Below are positions 11,414 to 19,837 of a stretch of DNA of 64,000 nt, in pieces. Location: NCBI RefSeq assembly GCF_005082585.1, contig NZ_CP034855.1:186001-250000 (forward strand). The letters are read 5' to 3'. The stretch comes from Buchnera aphidicola (Sitobion avenae) (GTDB taxonomy: Bacteria; Pseudomonadota; Gammaproteobacteria; Enterobacterales; Enterobacteriaceae). Both the position numbers and the translations under genes were made by a program. The notes beneath the pieces were generated by a model, which was not told where the DNA came from, did no database searches, and saw only the letters and a list, made by a program, of their open reading frames with translations. Within the stretch, counting starts at the first letter, position 1, and every line of letters starts with the position of its first letter.

Positions 11414-12079
11414 ATGAATAAGATTTTATCTTGGAAAGATGTGTTATCTCAAGAAAAAAAAAAATATTTTATTAATATAATGAAATTTCTTAAACAAGAA
11501 CGTTTGAAAAAAATAATTTATCCAGATCAAAAGGATGTGTTTAATGCTTTTTTTCTAACCAATTTTAATGATATAAAAGTTGTTATCCTTGGACAAGATC
11601 CATATTATTCAAAAAATCAAGCGCATGGTTTGTCATTTTCTGTACCTAAATATTTTACTATACCACCTTCTTTAAAGAATATATATAAAGAGTTAAATAG
11701 TGATTTTAAAAAAAAACATATTTTTAATCATGGATGTCTTAAAAATTGGGCCAATCAAGGTGTTTTTTTATTGAATACTATTTTAACAGTTGAATCAGGA
11801 AAACCAAAGTCGCATAGTGATATAGGATGGAATATTTTCACTGATAAAGTTATTTCTGTAATTAATTTATATAGAGATTCTGTTATTTTTTTACTATGGG
11901 GAAATAATGCGCAAACAAAATGTAGTTTAATTAATAATAATAATCATTATATATTAAAAACATCACATCCTTCTCCATTATCAGCATATAGAGGGTTTTT
12001 TGGATGCAAACATTTTTCTTTAACAAATAATATACTTCTTGAAAATAAAAAAAAACCAATTAATTGGTTTTTGATTTAA
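11414..12079 (+). CDS. ung: Uracil-DNA glycosylase
   Basis: Ung removes uracil from DNA as the first step of base excision repair. The length of 221 residues is close to the 229 of E. coli. Motifs are the water-activating loop VILGQDPYYSKNQAHGLSFSVP near residue 60, the LLNTILTVESGKPKSH segment, LLWGNNAQTK, and the minor-groove loop HPSPLSAYRGFFGCKHF near residue 188. It is transcribed divergently from the peroxiredoxin gene and ends in a perfect palindromic terminator that overlaps its stop codon. Retention fits a genome under heavy cytosine deamination pressure. Confidence 0.97.
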   Translation: MNKILSWKDVLSQEKKKYFINIMKFLKQERLKKIIYPDQKDVFNAFFLTNFNDIKVVILGQDPYYSKNQAHGLSFSVPKYFTIPPSLKNIYKELNSDFKKKHIFNHGCLKNWANQGVFLLNTILTVESGKPKSHSDIGWNIFTDKVISVINLYRDSVIFLLWGNNAQTKCSLINNNNHYILKTSHPSPLSAYRGFFGCKHFSLTNNILLENKKKPINWFLI

Positions 12080-12107
12080 AAATAGAAAAATTTTTTCTAT
12101 TTTTAAA
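12075..12107. terminator. Palindromic terminator shared by ung and grpE
   Basis: A perfect AT-rich inverted repeat with 16-bp arms (TTTAAAAATAGAAAAA and its complement) overlaps the ung stop codon. The grpE gene converges on it from the other side, so it may act in both directions. Confidence 0.7.
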
Positions 12108-12153
12108 TGCTATAATATTATTGTTTAAGTAAATGTTTTACAAATAGAAAATA

Positions 12154-12675
12154 TTAACTTTTAGAAATTGTAACAATTGCTTTTCTTAAAAGTGTTTTAT
12201 TAAAAGTGAATCCTTTTTTATTAGTAAAAATAATATGATTAGGTGGTATTTTTTCGGATGATTCTGTTGATAGCAATGTATGAATTTCAGGGTTAAAAAG
12301 TTCATTTTTTTGACCCTCAATAGTAACTCCTAATTTACATAATATATTTAATAAAGATTGTAATGTTAGTTCTATGCCTTTTATTAGAGGTTTATCTTTA
12401 ATATTTAATGTGTTAGATAGTATTAATATATCTTCTAAAGAATCTATAATTGGAATTATTTTTTTTAAAAATCTTTCAATTTCTGTTTTTTTGATATTTT
12501 TTATTTTTTTTTCAGTATTTTTTTTTATATTTTCTATATTTGCTAGTTTGCGGAGTTCAATATCATTTATTTTTTTTTGGTTTTGAAGTAATTCTAATTT
12601 TAAATCATCTATTTTTTTATTTTCGAGAGCAGTTGCATTAGTATGATTTTTTTGTATTGTTTCTTGATTATCCAT
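12154..12675 (-). CDS. grpE: Nucleotide exchange factor GrpE
   Basis: GrpE releases ADP from DnaK in the Hsp70 cycle. It is 173 residues long, against 197 in E. coli. A long N-terminal coiled coil (about 20-75, rich in Lys, Ile and Asn) leads into the four-helix and beta-wing head, where FLKKIIPIIDSLEDIL, GIELTLQSLLNIL, NPEIHTLLS and the final RKAIVTIS match the family. The sequence is divergent but the pattern is clear. A promoter-like element 58-86 bp upstream carries a CTTGAAA box. It is divergent from nadK, the same neighbour as in E. coli. Buchnera genomes can carry two grpE copies; I cannot see from this window whether a second exists. Confidence 0.92.
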   Translation of the reverse strand: MDNQETIQKNHTNATALENKKIDDLKLELLQNQKKINDIELRKLANIENIKKNTEKKIKNIKKTEIERFLKKIIPIIDSLEDILILSNTLNIKDKPLIKGIELTLQSLLNILCKLGVTIEGQKNELFNPEIHTLLSTESSEKIPPNHIIFTNKKGFTFNKTLLRKAIVTISKS

Positions 12676-12732
12676 AAATTTTTATCACTTATAAATTTAA
12701 TAATTAAGATATTAAAAAAAAAGATGGTATAT

Positions 12733-12761
12733 ATTATAAAGCCTATAATTAATCTTTCAAG
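12733..12761 (-). promoter_or_regulatory. Candidate grpE promoter
   Basis: On the minus strand, TTGAAA (12755-12760) and TATAAT (12733-12738) are 16 bp apart, a near-consensus sigma-70 pair. The -35 lies in CTTGAAA, which is also the sigma-32 -35 consensus, and grpE is a heat-shock gene. No CCCCAT -10 for sigma-32 is visible, so heat control is uncertain. Confidence 0.5.
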
Positions 12762-12815
12762 ACTGTTTAGTATTATAATATAATAAATATTATTTTTATT
12801 AGGAATGTTTATGTG

Positions 12816-13694
12816 ATGAAGCAACACTTCACTTGTATAGGTATTATCGGACGTCCGCGTTATGCGAGTGCATTAATAACACATAAGAAGCTTTATAAGT
12901 GGTTAATAAAAAACGGTTATAAAGTTTTTATTGAATATACTGTTGCTCAAGAATTGAAATTAAATAATCCTAATACTGCTACATTAATTGAAATTGGACA
13001 ATATTGTGATTTAGCAGTAGTGATTGGGGGAGATGGTAATTTATTATGTGCTGCGCGTGTTTTATCATTTTACAATATTAAAATTATTGGAATCAATCGA
13101 GGTAATCTAGGTTTCCTTGCTGATTTAAATCCTGATACTGGTTTAAAACAATTATCAGAAGTGTTATCTGGGAATTATCTGTTAGAAAATCGTTTTTTGC
13201 TTGATGCGCAAGTTTGTGAAAAAAAAATAATTTCAAGATCTAGTATAGCTATTAATGAGGTAGTGTTACATGCAAAACATTTAGCTCATATGATAGAGTT
13301 TGAAGTTTATATTGATAATAAATTTTCTTTTGCTCAACGTTCCGATGGATTAATCGTTTCAACACCTACAGGTTCCACGGGTTATTCATTATCAGCTGGC
13401 GGACCAATTATAGCAGCTTCTTTAGATGCAATTGTATTAGTACCAATGTTTCCACATACTTTGTCTGCTCGTCCTTTAGTCATTCATAGTGATAGTACAA
13501 TTTGTTTAAAATTTTCTAATATTGAAACTAATTTAAATATAAGCTGTGACAGTCAAATTGTTTTAACAATTGAAAAAGGTGAATGTGTGTTTATTCGTCG
13601 AAGTTGTTATTATTTGAATCTTATTCATCCTAAAAGTTATAATTATTTTCAAACTCTAACTTCTAAGTTAAATTGGTCTAAAAAATTTTTTTAG
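12816..13694 (+). CDS. nadK: NAD kinase
   Basis: NadK phosphorylates NAD to NADP using ATP. Starting at the ATG at 12816 gives 292 residues, the E. coli length, with AGGA 11 bp upstream; an in-frame GTG directly before it is the less likely start. The ATP-NAD kinase motifs are the GGDGN loop in [13 protein letters not shown] near residue 70, [19 protein letters not shown], the conserved [23 protein letters not shown] near residue 180, and [14 protein letters not shown]. The C-terminus WSKKFF matches E. coli. It is followed by a weak AT-only hairpin. Confidence 0.97.
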   Translation: MKQHFTCIGIIGRPRYASALITHKKLYKWLIKNGYKVFIEYTVAQELKLNNPNTATLIEIGQYCDLAVVIGGDGNLLCAARVLSFYNIKIIGINRGNLGFLADLNPDTGLKQLSEVLSGNYLLENRFLLDAQVCEKKIISRSSIAINEVVLHAKHLAHMIEFEVYIDNKFSFAQRSDGLIVSTPTGSTGYSLSAGGPIIAASLDAIVLVPMFPHTLSARPLVIHSDSTICLKFSNIETNLNISCDSQIVLTIEKGECVFIRRSCYYLNLIHPKSYNYFQTLTSKLNWSKKFF

Positions 13695-13713
13695 ATTATT
13701 AAAAATAAAGTGG

Positions 13714-13742
13714 TATATAAAAAAATAAGTTTTTTTTATATA
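13714..13742 (+). terminator. Weak AT-only hairpin after nadK
   Basis: TATATAAAAAAA pairs with TTTTTTTTATATA across a four-base TAAG loop and ends in a T-run. All pairs are A-T, so strength is doubtful. Confidence 0.4.
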
Positions 13743-13829
13743 ATTAATGTTTTTTGCTGATATAAAATATTGTATTATGCGAATAAAAGTATTAATTATT
13801 TTTTATGTAAACTATAATAGGATATTACA

Positions 13830-14141
13830 ATGAATAATTATATGAAAATACTATTCATAGTTATCTTATTTTCTAGTTGTTCAATTTTAGATAAAGAAAA
13901 ATATAATATTAGTTCTTTAGAAAAAATGCACTATTTAAATCAAGATATTTTAAATAAAAGTTATATTGGGATGACAAGAGAGCAAATAATTTATATATTG
14001 GGTGTGCCGATTATTTCTGATTCTTTTGATAATGGTTATCACTATTATTTAAAGGATCAAGAAAATGAAGAACTTCTTCAAAAAGATATGTTAAATCTGT
14101 ATTTTAAAGATAATAAAGTCTATAAATTTAATATTACATAG
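13830..14141 (+). CDS. bamE: Outer-membrane assembly lipoprotein BamE (SmpA)
   Basis: BamE is a lipoprotein subunit of the BAM complex that inserts beta-barrel proteins into the outer membrane. It has 103 residues, against 113 in E. coli. The N-terminus is a lipoprotein signal: MNNYMKILFIVILFSSC, with lipobox LFSSC and the lipidated Cys at residue 17. The mature domain shows the SmpA/OmlA signature YIGMTREQIIYILGVPIISDSF, equivalent to [21 protein letters not shown] in E. coli, then the YHYYLKD strand. It is transcribed toward ssrA. Its presence implies that some barrel assembly remains in this reduced envelope. Confidence 0.92.
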   Translation: MNNYMKILFIVILFSSCSILDKEKYNISSLEKMHYLNQDILNKSYIGMTREQIIYILGVPIISDSFDNGYHYYLKDQENEELLQKDMLNLYFKDNKVYKFNIT

Positions 14142-14178
14142 TTTTGAGAAATTTTTAAAATATTAGATGCATCTTTTT

Positions 14179-14546
14179 TGGAGCTGGCGGGATTTGAACC
14201 CGCGTCCAAAATTTCTACGAATAAAGTACTACATGCTTAGTTTTTTCTTTATGACATTCATTACCTAATTTGGAAAAAACACATTTTAGGTATATAGCTT
14301 GAAAAATTACTTCGTGTTATCGTCAAGCTTGATACTCACGTTTTTCTCTTATTTTTGACCTTTCTGTTTTCTCGTCTTTAAGAGAAAAAGGCTGAGAAGA
14401 AAGGGCTTTATACAGTTTTTTAAGCTGCTAAAGCGTAGTTTTGTTTGTTATTTGCAATTATTTTTTTACGGCTTTTATCGAGGCAAACCGTTCCTCGGCA
14501 TGCACTTTATTTTGTTGATAATTTTGTCAAATCCAAGAACAGCCCC
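14179..14546 (-). ncRNA. ssrA: Transfer-messenger RNA (tmRNA)
   Basis: tmRNA frees stalled ribosomes and tags the nascent chain for proteolysis. On the minus strand the 5' end GGGGCTG (14546) pairs with CAGCTCC near the 3' end (14179). The tRNA-like T arm reads CGGGTTCAAATCCCG. The resume codon GCA begins a tag reading frame at 14455 that ends with TAA at 14420 and encodes ANNKQNYALAA, preceded in the cell by the alanine carried on tmRNA. The ALAA end is the usual ClpXP/Tsp degron. The terminal CCA is not encoded: AGCTCCA is followed by AAAA, so CCA must be added by tRNA nucleotidyltransferase. The length of 368 nt is close to the 363 of E. coli. SmpB is not in this window. Confidence 0.97.
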
Positions 14547-14563
14547 TTTTATTCTAACAACGT

Positions 14564-14592
14564 AGTATTGCAAAAAAAAATAATTTTGTCTA
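14564..14592 (-). promoter_or_regulatory. Candidate ssrA promoter
   Basis: On the minus strand TAGACA (14587-14592) and AATACT (14564-14569) are 17 bp apart and lie about 20 bp before the tmRNA 5' end. Five and four of six bases match the sigma-70 consensus boxes. Confidence 0.4.
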
Positions 14593-14678
14593 TCAATTAT
14601 TTTCTTGTATTTTAAAAAAACTTTTATATAGATTATTTAGATATGTATTTTATGTAAATTTTAACAATGGAAATGAAT

Positions 14679-15005
14679 ATGAGTATTTTAAAAAAAATAA
14701 AACAACAAATTAAAGATAACATTATTTTAATTTATATGAAAGGAACTCCAGAATCTCCTAGTTGTGGTTTTTCTTCGCAAGCTGTGAAAGCTTTATCGGT
14801 TTGCGGAGAAAAATTCGCCTATGTAGATGTTTTAGAAAATATGGATATTAGAAATGAATTGCCAAAATATGCTAATTGGCCAACATTCCCTCAATTATGG
14901 ATAGATGGCGAATTAATTGGCGGTTGTAGTATTATACTTGAAATGTTGGAAAATGGTTCATTGAAAGAACTAATATTAAAAACAGTAAAAAAATATAATA
15001 CATAA
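14679..15005 (+). CDS. grxD: Monothiol glutaredoxin Grx4
   Basis: GrxD is a CGFS monothiol glutaredoxin that carries and hands over iron-sulfur clusters. The ATG at 14679 (MSILKKIKQQI) aligns with the E. coli start and has GGAAA 6-8 bp upstream; an in-frame ATG at 14667 has no such site. The protein has 108 residues, against 115 in E. coli. The motifs are YMKGTPESPSCGFSSQAVKAL with the active-site CGFS, YVDVLENMDIR, NWPTFPQLWIDGELIGGCSII, which binds glutathione. The E. coli-type acidic tail is missing. The gene is followed by a long intrinsic terminator. Confidence 0.96.
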   Translation: MSILKKIKQQIKDNIILIYMKGTPESPSCGFSSQAVKALSVCGEKFAYVDVLENMDIRNELPKYANWPTFPQLWIDGELIGGCSIILEMLENGSLKELILKTVKKYNT

Positions 15006-15024
15006 TTTATGTATATAAGAAATT

Positions 15025-15082
15025 AGATATGACATTAAATAAAGAATCTAAATTTTTTATCTTTATTGTTAATGTCATATCT
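15025..15082. terminator. Terminator between grxD and rnt
   Basis: The perfect 14-bp arms AGATATGACATTAA (15025-15038) and TTAATGTCATATCT (15069-15082) are followed by a T-run, and an inner ATAAAGA/TCTTTAT pair extends the stem. The two flanking genes converge on it. Confidence 0.75.
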
Positions 15083-15120
15083 TTTTCTTTTTCAGAAAAA
15101 TTTTAAAGATGTAATATAGG

Positions 15121-15795
15121 TTATTTTTTATTATTAGTTATACTATTTAAATTGTTTTTTATTATATTTAGAGGCCATCCACCTAAACGTTTCCAACGAT
15201 TTACTAGTTCACAAAAAAGATTGGCAGTTTGTAAAGTATCATAAAGTGCAGAATGAGCTTGATGGTTGTCAAATGACAAGCCGATAGCTTTACATGCTTT
15301 AGACAAAACGGTTTGACCAACTACTAATCCACTTAACGCTGCAGTATCAAATGTAACAAATGGATGAAAAGGATTATTTTTTACTTTTACTCTTTGAATT
15401 GCTGCCATTAAAAAATTATGATCGAAATTAGCATTGTGTGCTACAACAATTCCTCGACTACACCCTTGTATTTTAATTCCCTTTTGTACCATTTTCAATA
15501 TAGATTGAATTGCTATTTTTTCGCTAATAGCTCCACGAAATGGATTGAATGGATCAATTTTATTAAAAGCTATTGCATCAGAATTTATCATAGATCCTTT
15601 AAATGGTTCTATATGAAAATGCAATGTTTTTTCTTTATGCAACCATCCTAATTCATCCATTTTTAATGTTATCATGGCAATTTCTAATATTGCATCAGTA
15701 TTTGGATTAAATCCTGCTGTTTCAATGTCTATAACAACAGGATAAAAAGTTCTAAATCGGTCACTTAATAAATTGAATTCTTGAGTTGTAGACAT
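15121..15795 (-). CDS. rnt: Ribonuclease T
   Basis: RNase T is a DEDDh 3'-5' exoribonuclease that trims tRNA, 5S and 23S rRNA ends and turns over tRNA CCA. The ATG at 15795 gives [15 protein letters not shown] and 224 residues, against 215 in E. coli; the frame can be opened one codon earlier at a TTG, which is not needed. Catalytic motifs are VIDIETAGF (Exo I Asp and Glu, near residue 25), [10 protein letters not shown] (Exo II Asp), and [10 protein letters not shown] (Exo III His and Asp, near 183). [12 protein letters not shown]-like sequence closes the conserved domain, with a short Lys/Asn tail. It is a single gene convergent with grxD. Confidence 0.96.
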   Translation of the reverse strand: MSTTQEFNLLSDRFRTFYPVVIDIETAGFNPNTDAILEIAMITLKMDELGWLHKEKTLHFHIEPFKGSMINSDAIAFNKIDPFNPFRGAISEKIAIQSILKMVQKGIKIQGCSRGIVVAHNANFDHNFLMAAIQRVKVKNNPFHPFVTFDTAALSGLVVGQTVLSKACKAIGLSFDNHQAHSALYDTLQTANLFCELVNRWKRLGGWPLNIIKNNLNSITNNKK

Positions 15796-16015
15796 CAAAA
15801 TCTCATTTTCAAATACACTCTGTGTTTAATGTGGTTAATTTTTTATGTTTTTACGATTTTAACTTTATATATTTTAAAAATATGTATTATGATTCTTGTG
15901 AATAATTTAACCAGTGTACTATAATTTACAAAAATATTTAAGATTAAATTATTAATTTAATTTTTTTAAAAAATTGCGATATAATTTTCTTTTCAATCAT
16001 ATCTAAGGAATTAAA

Positions 16016-16627
16016 ATGAGTTACGTTCTTCCTCCTTTACCTTATGCATATAATGCATTAGAGCCATTTTTTGACGAACAAACTATGAGAATTCATCATA
16101 CTAAGCATCATCAAAATTATATTAATAATGCTAATTCTATTTTAGAAAATACAACTTTTTCTTCATTATCTATTGATGAATTAATGTCTATTTTTAATGA
16201 GATTGTTTTAGAAAACAAGAATTCATTACGTAATAATGCGGGTGGTCATATAAATCATAGTTTTTTTTGGAAGAGTTTAAAAGTAGGAACAGTTTTAACA
16301 AATGATTTAAAAATAGAAATAGAAAAACAATTTGATACTTTTGATAATTTTAAAGAAAAGTTTGAATCTGTAGCATTAAATCATTTTGGATCTGGATGGG
16401 TTTGGTTAGTAAATCAAAATGGTATTTTATCTATTGTTTCTACTATTAATCAAGACAATCCTTTAATGGGTAAATTAATATCTAATACTTATGGTGATCC
16501 TATTATTGGTTTAGATATTTGGGAACATGCCTATTATTTAAAATATCAGAACAGACGATTAGATTATATTAAATCTTTTTGGAACGTTGTTAATTGGGAA
16601 GAAGCTTCGAATCGTTTGCAGAAATAA
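16016..16627 (+). CDS. sodA: Superoxide dismutase (Mn type)
   Basis: SodA converts superoxide to oxygen and hydrogen peroxide. It has 203 residues, against 206 in E. coli SodA. The metal ligands are the His in [11 protein letters not shown], the His in [10 protein letters not shown], and the Asp and His in [22 protein letters not shown] and the general SodA-like spacing support the Mn rather than the Fe paralogue. The ATG at 16016 follows AAGGAA. It is a single gene with its own perfect palindromic terminator. The 220 bp upstream are very AT-rich and show no obvious operator. Confidence 0.96.
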   Translation: MSYVLPPLPYAYNALEPFFDEQTMRIHHTKHHQNYINNANSILENTTFSSLSIDELMSIFNEIVLENKNSLRNNAGGHINHSFFWKSLKVGTVLTNDLKIEIEKQFDTFDNFKEKFESVALNHFGSGWVWLVNQNGILSIVSTINQDNPLMGKLISNTYGDPIIGLDIWEHAYYLKYQNRRLDYIKSFWNVVNWEEASNRLQK

Positions 16628-16710
16628 TATATAAATGACATTAAAAGAATATTTTTTTATGTAAATAATATATTATCTATTTTAATTTAAATTTCTTCAT
16701 ACTTATTTTT

Positions 16711-16742
16711 AAAAAACATATAATGCATATTATATGTTTTTT
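16711..16742 (+). terminator. sodA terminator
   Basis: AAAAAACATATAAT (16711-16724) and ATTATATGTTTTTT (16729-16742) form a perfect 14-bp stem with a GCAT loop and end in T residues, immediately before the pth region. Confidence 0.7.
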
Positions 16743-16783
16743 TAATGTGTTTTATGAAAAATCAAAGTAATTATTTTAAAATT

Positions 16784-16789
16784 AAAGGA
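16784..16789 (+). promoter_or_regulatory. Ribosome binding site that decides the pth TTG start
   Basis: AAAGGA lies six bases before TTG at 16796, and no comparable site precedes the earlier in-frame start codons. Confidence 0.65.
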
Positions 16790-16795
16790 TATTTT

Positions 16796-17344
16796 TTGAA
16801 TACTATTAAAATGATAGTAGGACTATCTAATCCAAAAATAGATTATCATAATACACGTCATAACGTAGGTTCTTGGTTTGTTTATTCTTTGGCAAAAAGT
16901 TATTTGAAGAATTTAAAAAAAGAAAAGAAATTTCTCGGTTTCACTACTTCTTTTAGTATTGAATCAAATTATATTCGATTACTTGTACCTGATATATTTA
17001 TGAATATAAATGGTCATTCTATATTAAAAATGGCATCATTTTATAATATTAATTTAAGTGAAATACTAATAGTTCATGATGATTTAGAACTTGATCCTGG
17101 AATTATAAAATTAAAATATAGTTATGGACATAATGGACATAATGGATTAAGAAATATTATTAGTGTATTTAACGAGAAAATTAGTTTTCATAGATTTAGA
17201 ATTGGAATCGGTCGTCCAATAAATCGTAATCAAACAGCTTCTTTTGTATTATCAAAACCTACAGAAAATGAAAAACAGTTAATTCAAAAATCAATTCTAC
17301 ATGCAATAGAAGAAAATTTTATTTTAAAAATTTTAATAAGATGA
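16796..17344 (+). CDS. pth: Peptidyl-tRNA hydrolase, probable TTG start
   Basis: Pth cleaves the ester bond of peptidyl-tRNAs dropped from ribosomes. I choose the TTG at 16796 as the start, because it follows AAAGGA (16784-16789) by six bases and gives [13 protein letters not shown], which aligns with E. coli MTIKLIVGLANP. The ATG at 16754 or the GTG at 16745 would add residues without homology. That gives 182 residues, against 194 in E. coli. Motifs are [11 protein letters not shown] with the catalytic His, [22 protein letters not shown] and [19 protein letters not shown]. The C-terminal helix is shortened. It lies 33 bp before ychF, the same pair as in E. coli. Confidence 0.94.
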   Translation: MNTIKMIVGLSNPKIDYHNTRHNVGSWFVYSLAKSYLKNLKKEKKFLGFTTSFSIESNYIRLLVPDIFMNINGHSILKMASFYNINLSEILIVHDDLELDPGIIKLKYSYGHNGHNGLRNIISVFNEKISFHRFRIGIGRPINRNQTASFVLSKPTENEKQLIQKSILHAIEENFILKILIR

Positions 17345-17377
17345 AAATATCTTCTAGTTTTTAAGGCGTATTAAGAT

Positions 17378-18466
17378 ATGAGTTTTAAATGTGGTATTAT
17401 AGGATTACCTAATGTTGGAAAGTCTACTTTATTTAATCTTCTAACTAAAGGTAATTCAGCAGTTGCTAATTTTCCATTTTGTACTATCAAACCAAATATA
17501 GGTATTGTTCCAGTTCTTGATGAACGTATTAACACTCTTGCTGAAATTGTTTCTCCTGAAAAAATAGTTAATGCATGTATAGAATTTATAGATATTGCAG
17601 GTTTAGTTAAAGGCGCATCTAAAGGTGAAGGATTAGGCAATCAATTCTTAGGTAATATACGTGATGCACATGCTATAGCACATGTTGTTCGTTGTTTTAA
17701 AAATGATAACATTACTCATGTTTATAATAAAGTACACCCTATTAAAGATATAGATATTATCAATACTGAGCTTATATTGTCTGATTTTGATCTATGTGAA
17801 AAAACTATATTACAATTGCAAAAAAAAACAATTTTCAAAAATAATGAAGCAGAAAAAAAAATAAAAGTTTTAAAAAAATGTTTTAATCATTTAGCACAAT
17901 TTTTAATGTTAAAAACTCTGATTTTAAATGAAGATGAAAAACAACTAATTAGTTATTTGCGTTTTTTAACTTTGAAACCAACTATGTATATTGCTAATAT
18001 TAATGAAGAAAAAGAATCTTTTTGTTTTTTAAATGAACTAAATGATATGGCTCAAAAGGAAGGATCAATAGTTATTCCAATTCACGCAAATCTAGAATTA
18101 GATTTGGTTAAGATGAATAATGAAGAACAAAAATATTTCATGAAAGAATTTAATATAAAAACTTTGGGTTTGAGTAGTATTATTTCTTGCGGTTATAAAC
18201 TATTAAATTTAATAACTTTTTTTACTGTAGGTGTAAAAGAAATTCGAGCCTGGGGAATTCTTAATGGTAGTACTAGTATTCAAGCTGCTCATAAAATACA
18301 TAGTGATTTTAGTAAAGGTTTTATTCGAGCACAAATTATTAAATATGTAGATTTCATAAAATATAAAAGTGAAGCAAAAATTAAAGAAATGGGAAAATTT
18401 AGAACAGAGGGAAAACAATATTATATTCAAGATGGTGATATCATTCATTTTTTATTTAATATTTAA
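17378..18466 (+). CDS. ychF: Redox-responsive ATPase/GTPase YchF (Obg family)
   Basis: YchF is a translation-associated P-loop NTPase of the Obg group that prefers ATP. It is 362 residues, against 363 in E. coli. The G1 motif GLPNVGKSTLFN is at residues 8-19, followed by NFPFCTIKPNIG (switch region), IDIAGLVKGASKGEGLGNQFLG (G3), and an atypical G4 with NINEE instead of NKxD, which explains the ATP preference in the family. A coiled-coil insertion (about 125-200) and a C-terminal TGS domain (SDFSKGFIRAQI, GKFRTEGKQYYIQDGD) complete the protein. It follows pth by 33 bp with AAGG before the start, so the two are probably co-transcribed. Confidence 0.97.
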   Translation: MSFKCGIIGLPNVGKSTLFNLLTKGNSAVANFPFCTIKPNIGIVPVLDERINTLAEIVSPEKIVNACIEFIDIAGLVKGASKGEGLGNQFLGNIRDAHAIAHVVRCFKNDNITHVYNKVHPIKDIDIINTELILSDFDLCEKTILQLQKKTIFKNNEAEKKIKVLKKCFNHLAQFLMLKTLILNEDEKQLISYLRFLTLKPTMYIANINEEKESFCFLNELNDMAQKEGSIVIPIHANLELDLVKMNNEEQKYFMKEFNIKTLGLSSIISCGYKLLNLITFFTVGVKEIRAWGILNGSTSIQAAHKIHSDFSKGFIRAQIIKYVDFIKYKSEAKIKEMGKFRTEGKQYYIQDGDIIHFLFNI

Positions 18467-18503
18467 AGATAATTAATTTTTGAAGTTTTATATACATTGT
18501 GTT

Positions 18504-18536
18504 TTAGAGAGGAAAAAATTGTTTTATCCTCTCTAA
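18504..18536. terminator. Bidirectional terminator between ychF and thrC
   Basis: TTAGAGAGGA (18504-18513) pairs with TCCTCTCTAA (18527-18536), giving the most GC-rich stem in this stretch, and it lies between two convergent operons. Confidence 0.75.
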
Positions 18537-18544
18537 TATAATAT

Positions 18545-19834
18545 TTATTTTTCTAATAAAAATTTTTTTAATTTGCTAAAAACAGGATTAATATTATGAG
18601 ATAATAATGGTAAATCAACTCTACTTTTTAGTTCATCAGGTAATAAAATTTCATTTTTTAATATTTTTTCTACTGTATTTTTGAATTTAGCTGGATGTGC
18701 AGTACCTAAAAATAAACCAAATTCATTTTTCTTTAATTGATCTCGCAATAATCTATATGCTATTGCAGCATGAGGTTCGGAAATATAACCTAATTCAAAT
18801 AGTTCTTTTAATGTTTCTTTAGTAGAAGAATCTGATACACTTCCAAATCTAAGTTCTTTTAAATTCCATTTTTTTCGATGAAATAATTCTTCAATTCGAG
18901 TCCAATTATTAGGTTGACTAATATCCATAGCATTAGAAATTGTAGATACAGTTTTTTTTGCATCCCACACTCCATTTTTAAGAAATCTTGGAACTGTATC
19001 ATTGGAATTTGTACATGCTATGAATGATTTAATTGGTAAACCAAGAGACTTAGATAATAGTCCAGCAGTTAGGTTGCCGAAGTTACCACATGGAACTGCT
19101 ATAACTAAATTTTTTCTTTGTTCTTCTGAAATCAAAGAAAAAGCTTCAAAATAATAACAAATTTGTGCTAGCAATCTACTTATATTAATAGAATTAGCAG
19201 AATTCAATCCTATTAGTTCTTTAAGTTTTTTATCGTTAAACGCTTCTTTTACTAGTTTTTGACAATCATCAAAACTACCGTTAATTGATATAGTTTTGAT
19301 ATTTTTATCTAAAGTACAAAATAATTTTTCTTGTAATTCGCTAATCTTCCCTTTTGGGTACAATATAATTACTCGTACATTCTTCATTCCATAGAATGCA
19401 TGAGCAACTGCTGCACCTGTATCACCTGATGTCGCAGTTAAAATAGTAACAGACTCATTTTTTTTATTTAGTAATAGTATCATTTGAGCCATAAAACGCG
19501 CACCAAAATCTTTGAATGCTAATGTAGGACCGTGAAATAGTTCAAAACAGTGTATGTTTTCTGTAATTTTTGTTTTAATTGGATGTTTGAAAGAAAATGC
19601 TTTTTTAACATGTTTGTGTAGTTCTGATTTAGATATTTCATGATAAATGAATTTGGAAAGTATTTCAGTACTACGAGTAATAAAGTCCATTTTTAATATT
19701 TCTGATAATTCATCAGAGTGAATAATAGGTAATTTTACTGGAAAAAATAATCCTTGTTGCTGTCCTAATCCTAGTTTTACGGCAGTTTCAAAGTCTACTT
19801 GTTCTCTATGATCTTTTAAATTGTAAAGTTTCAT
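18545..19834 (-). CDS. thrC: Threonine synthase
   Basis: ThrC is a pyridoxal-phosphate enzyme that turns O-phosphohomoserine into threonine, the last step of the pathway. It has 429 residues, against 428 in E. coli. Visible motifs are the PLP lysine segment GPTLAFKDFGARFMAQ near residue 100, ATSGDTGAAVAHAF, the phosphate-binding CGNFGNLTAGL, NSANSINISRL, and GTAHPAKF near the C-terminus. It starts 3 bp after the thrB stop and closes the thrABC operon. Threonine is an essential amino acid for the host, so the gene is central to the symbiosis. Confidence 0.98.
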   Translation of the reverse strand: MKLYNLKDHREQVDFETAVKLGLGQQQGLFFPVKLPIIHSDELSEILKMDFITRSTEILSKFIYHEISKSELHKHVKKAFSFKHPIKTKITENIHCFELFHGPTLAFKDFGARFMAQMILLLNKKNESVTILTATSGDTGAAVAHAFYGMKNVRVIILYPKGKISELQEKLFCTLDKNIKTISINGSFDDCQKLVKEAFNDKKLKELIGLNSANSINISRLLAQICYYFEAFSLISEEQRKNLVIAVPCGNFGNLTAGLLSKSLGLPIKSFIACTNSNDTVPRFLKNGVWDAKKTVSTISNAMDISQPNNWTRIEELFHRKKWNLKELRFGSVSDSSTKETLKELFELGYISEPHAAIAYRLLRDQLKKNEFGLFLGTAHPAKFKNTVEKILKNEILLPDELKSRVDLPLLSHNINPVFSKLKKFLLEK

Positions 19835-19837
19835 TTT

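Noticed and set aside
12609-12827. Small ORF overlapping the grpE start and upstream region
   Set aside because: It is AT-driven sequence that overlaps the probable grpE promoter and has no recognisable motif.
14179-14230. T-arm-like sequence as a separate tRNA gene
   Set aside because: No anticodon arm or D arm lies beside it; the partner 5' strand is 360 bases away, and the tag reading frame identifies tmRNA.
17371-17640. Antisense reading frames over ychF, gyrA, ftsZ, thrB and other genes
   Set aside because: They lie opposite strongly conserved coding sequence, show no family motifs, and are expected by chance in the complementary strand.
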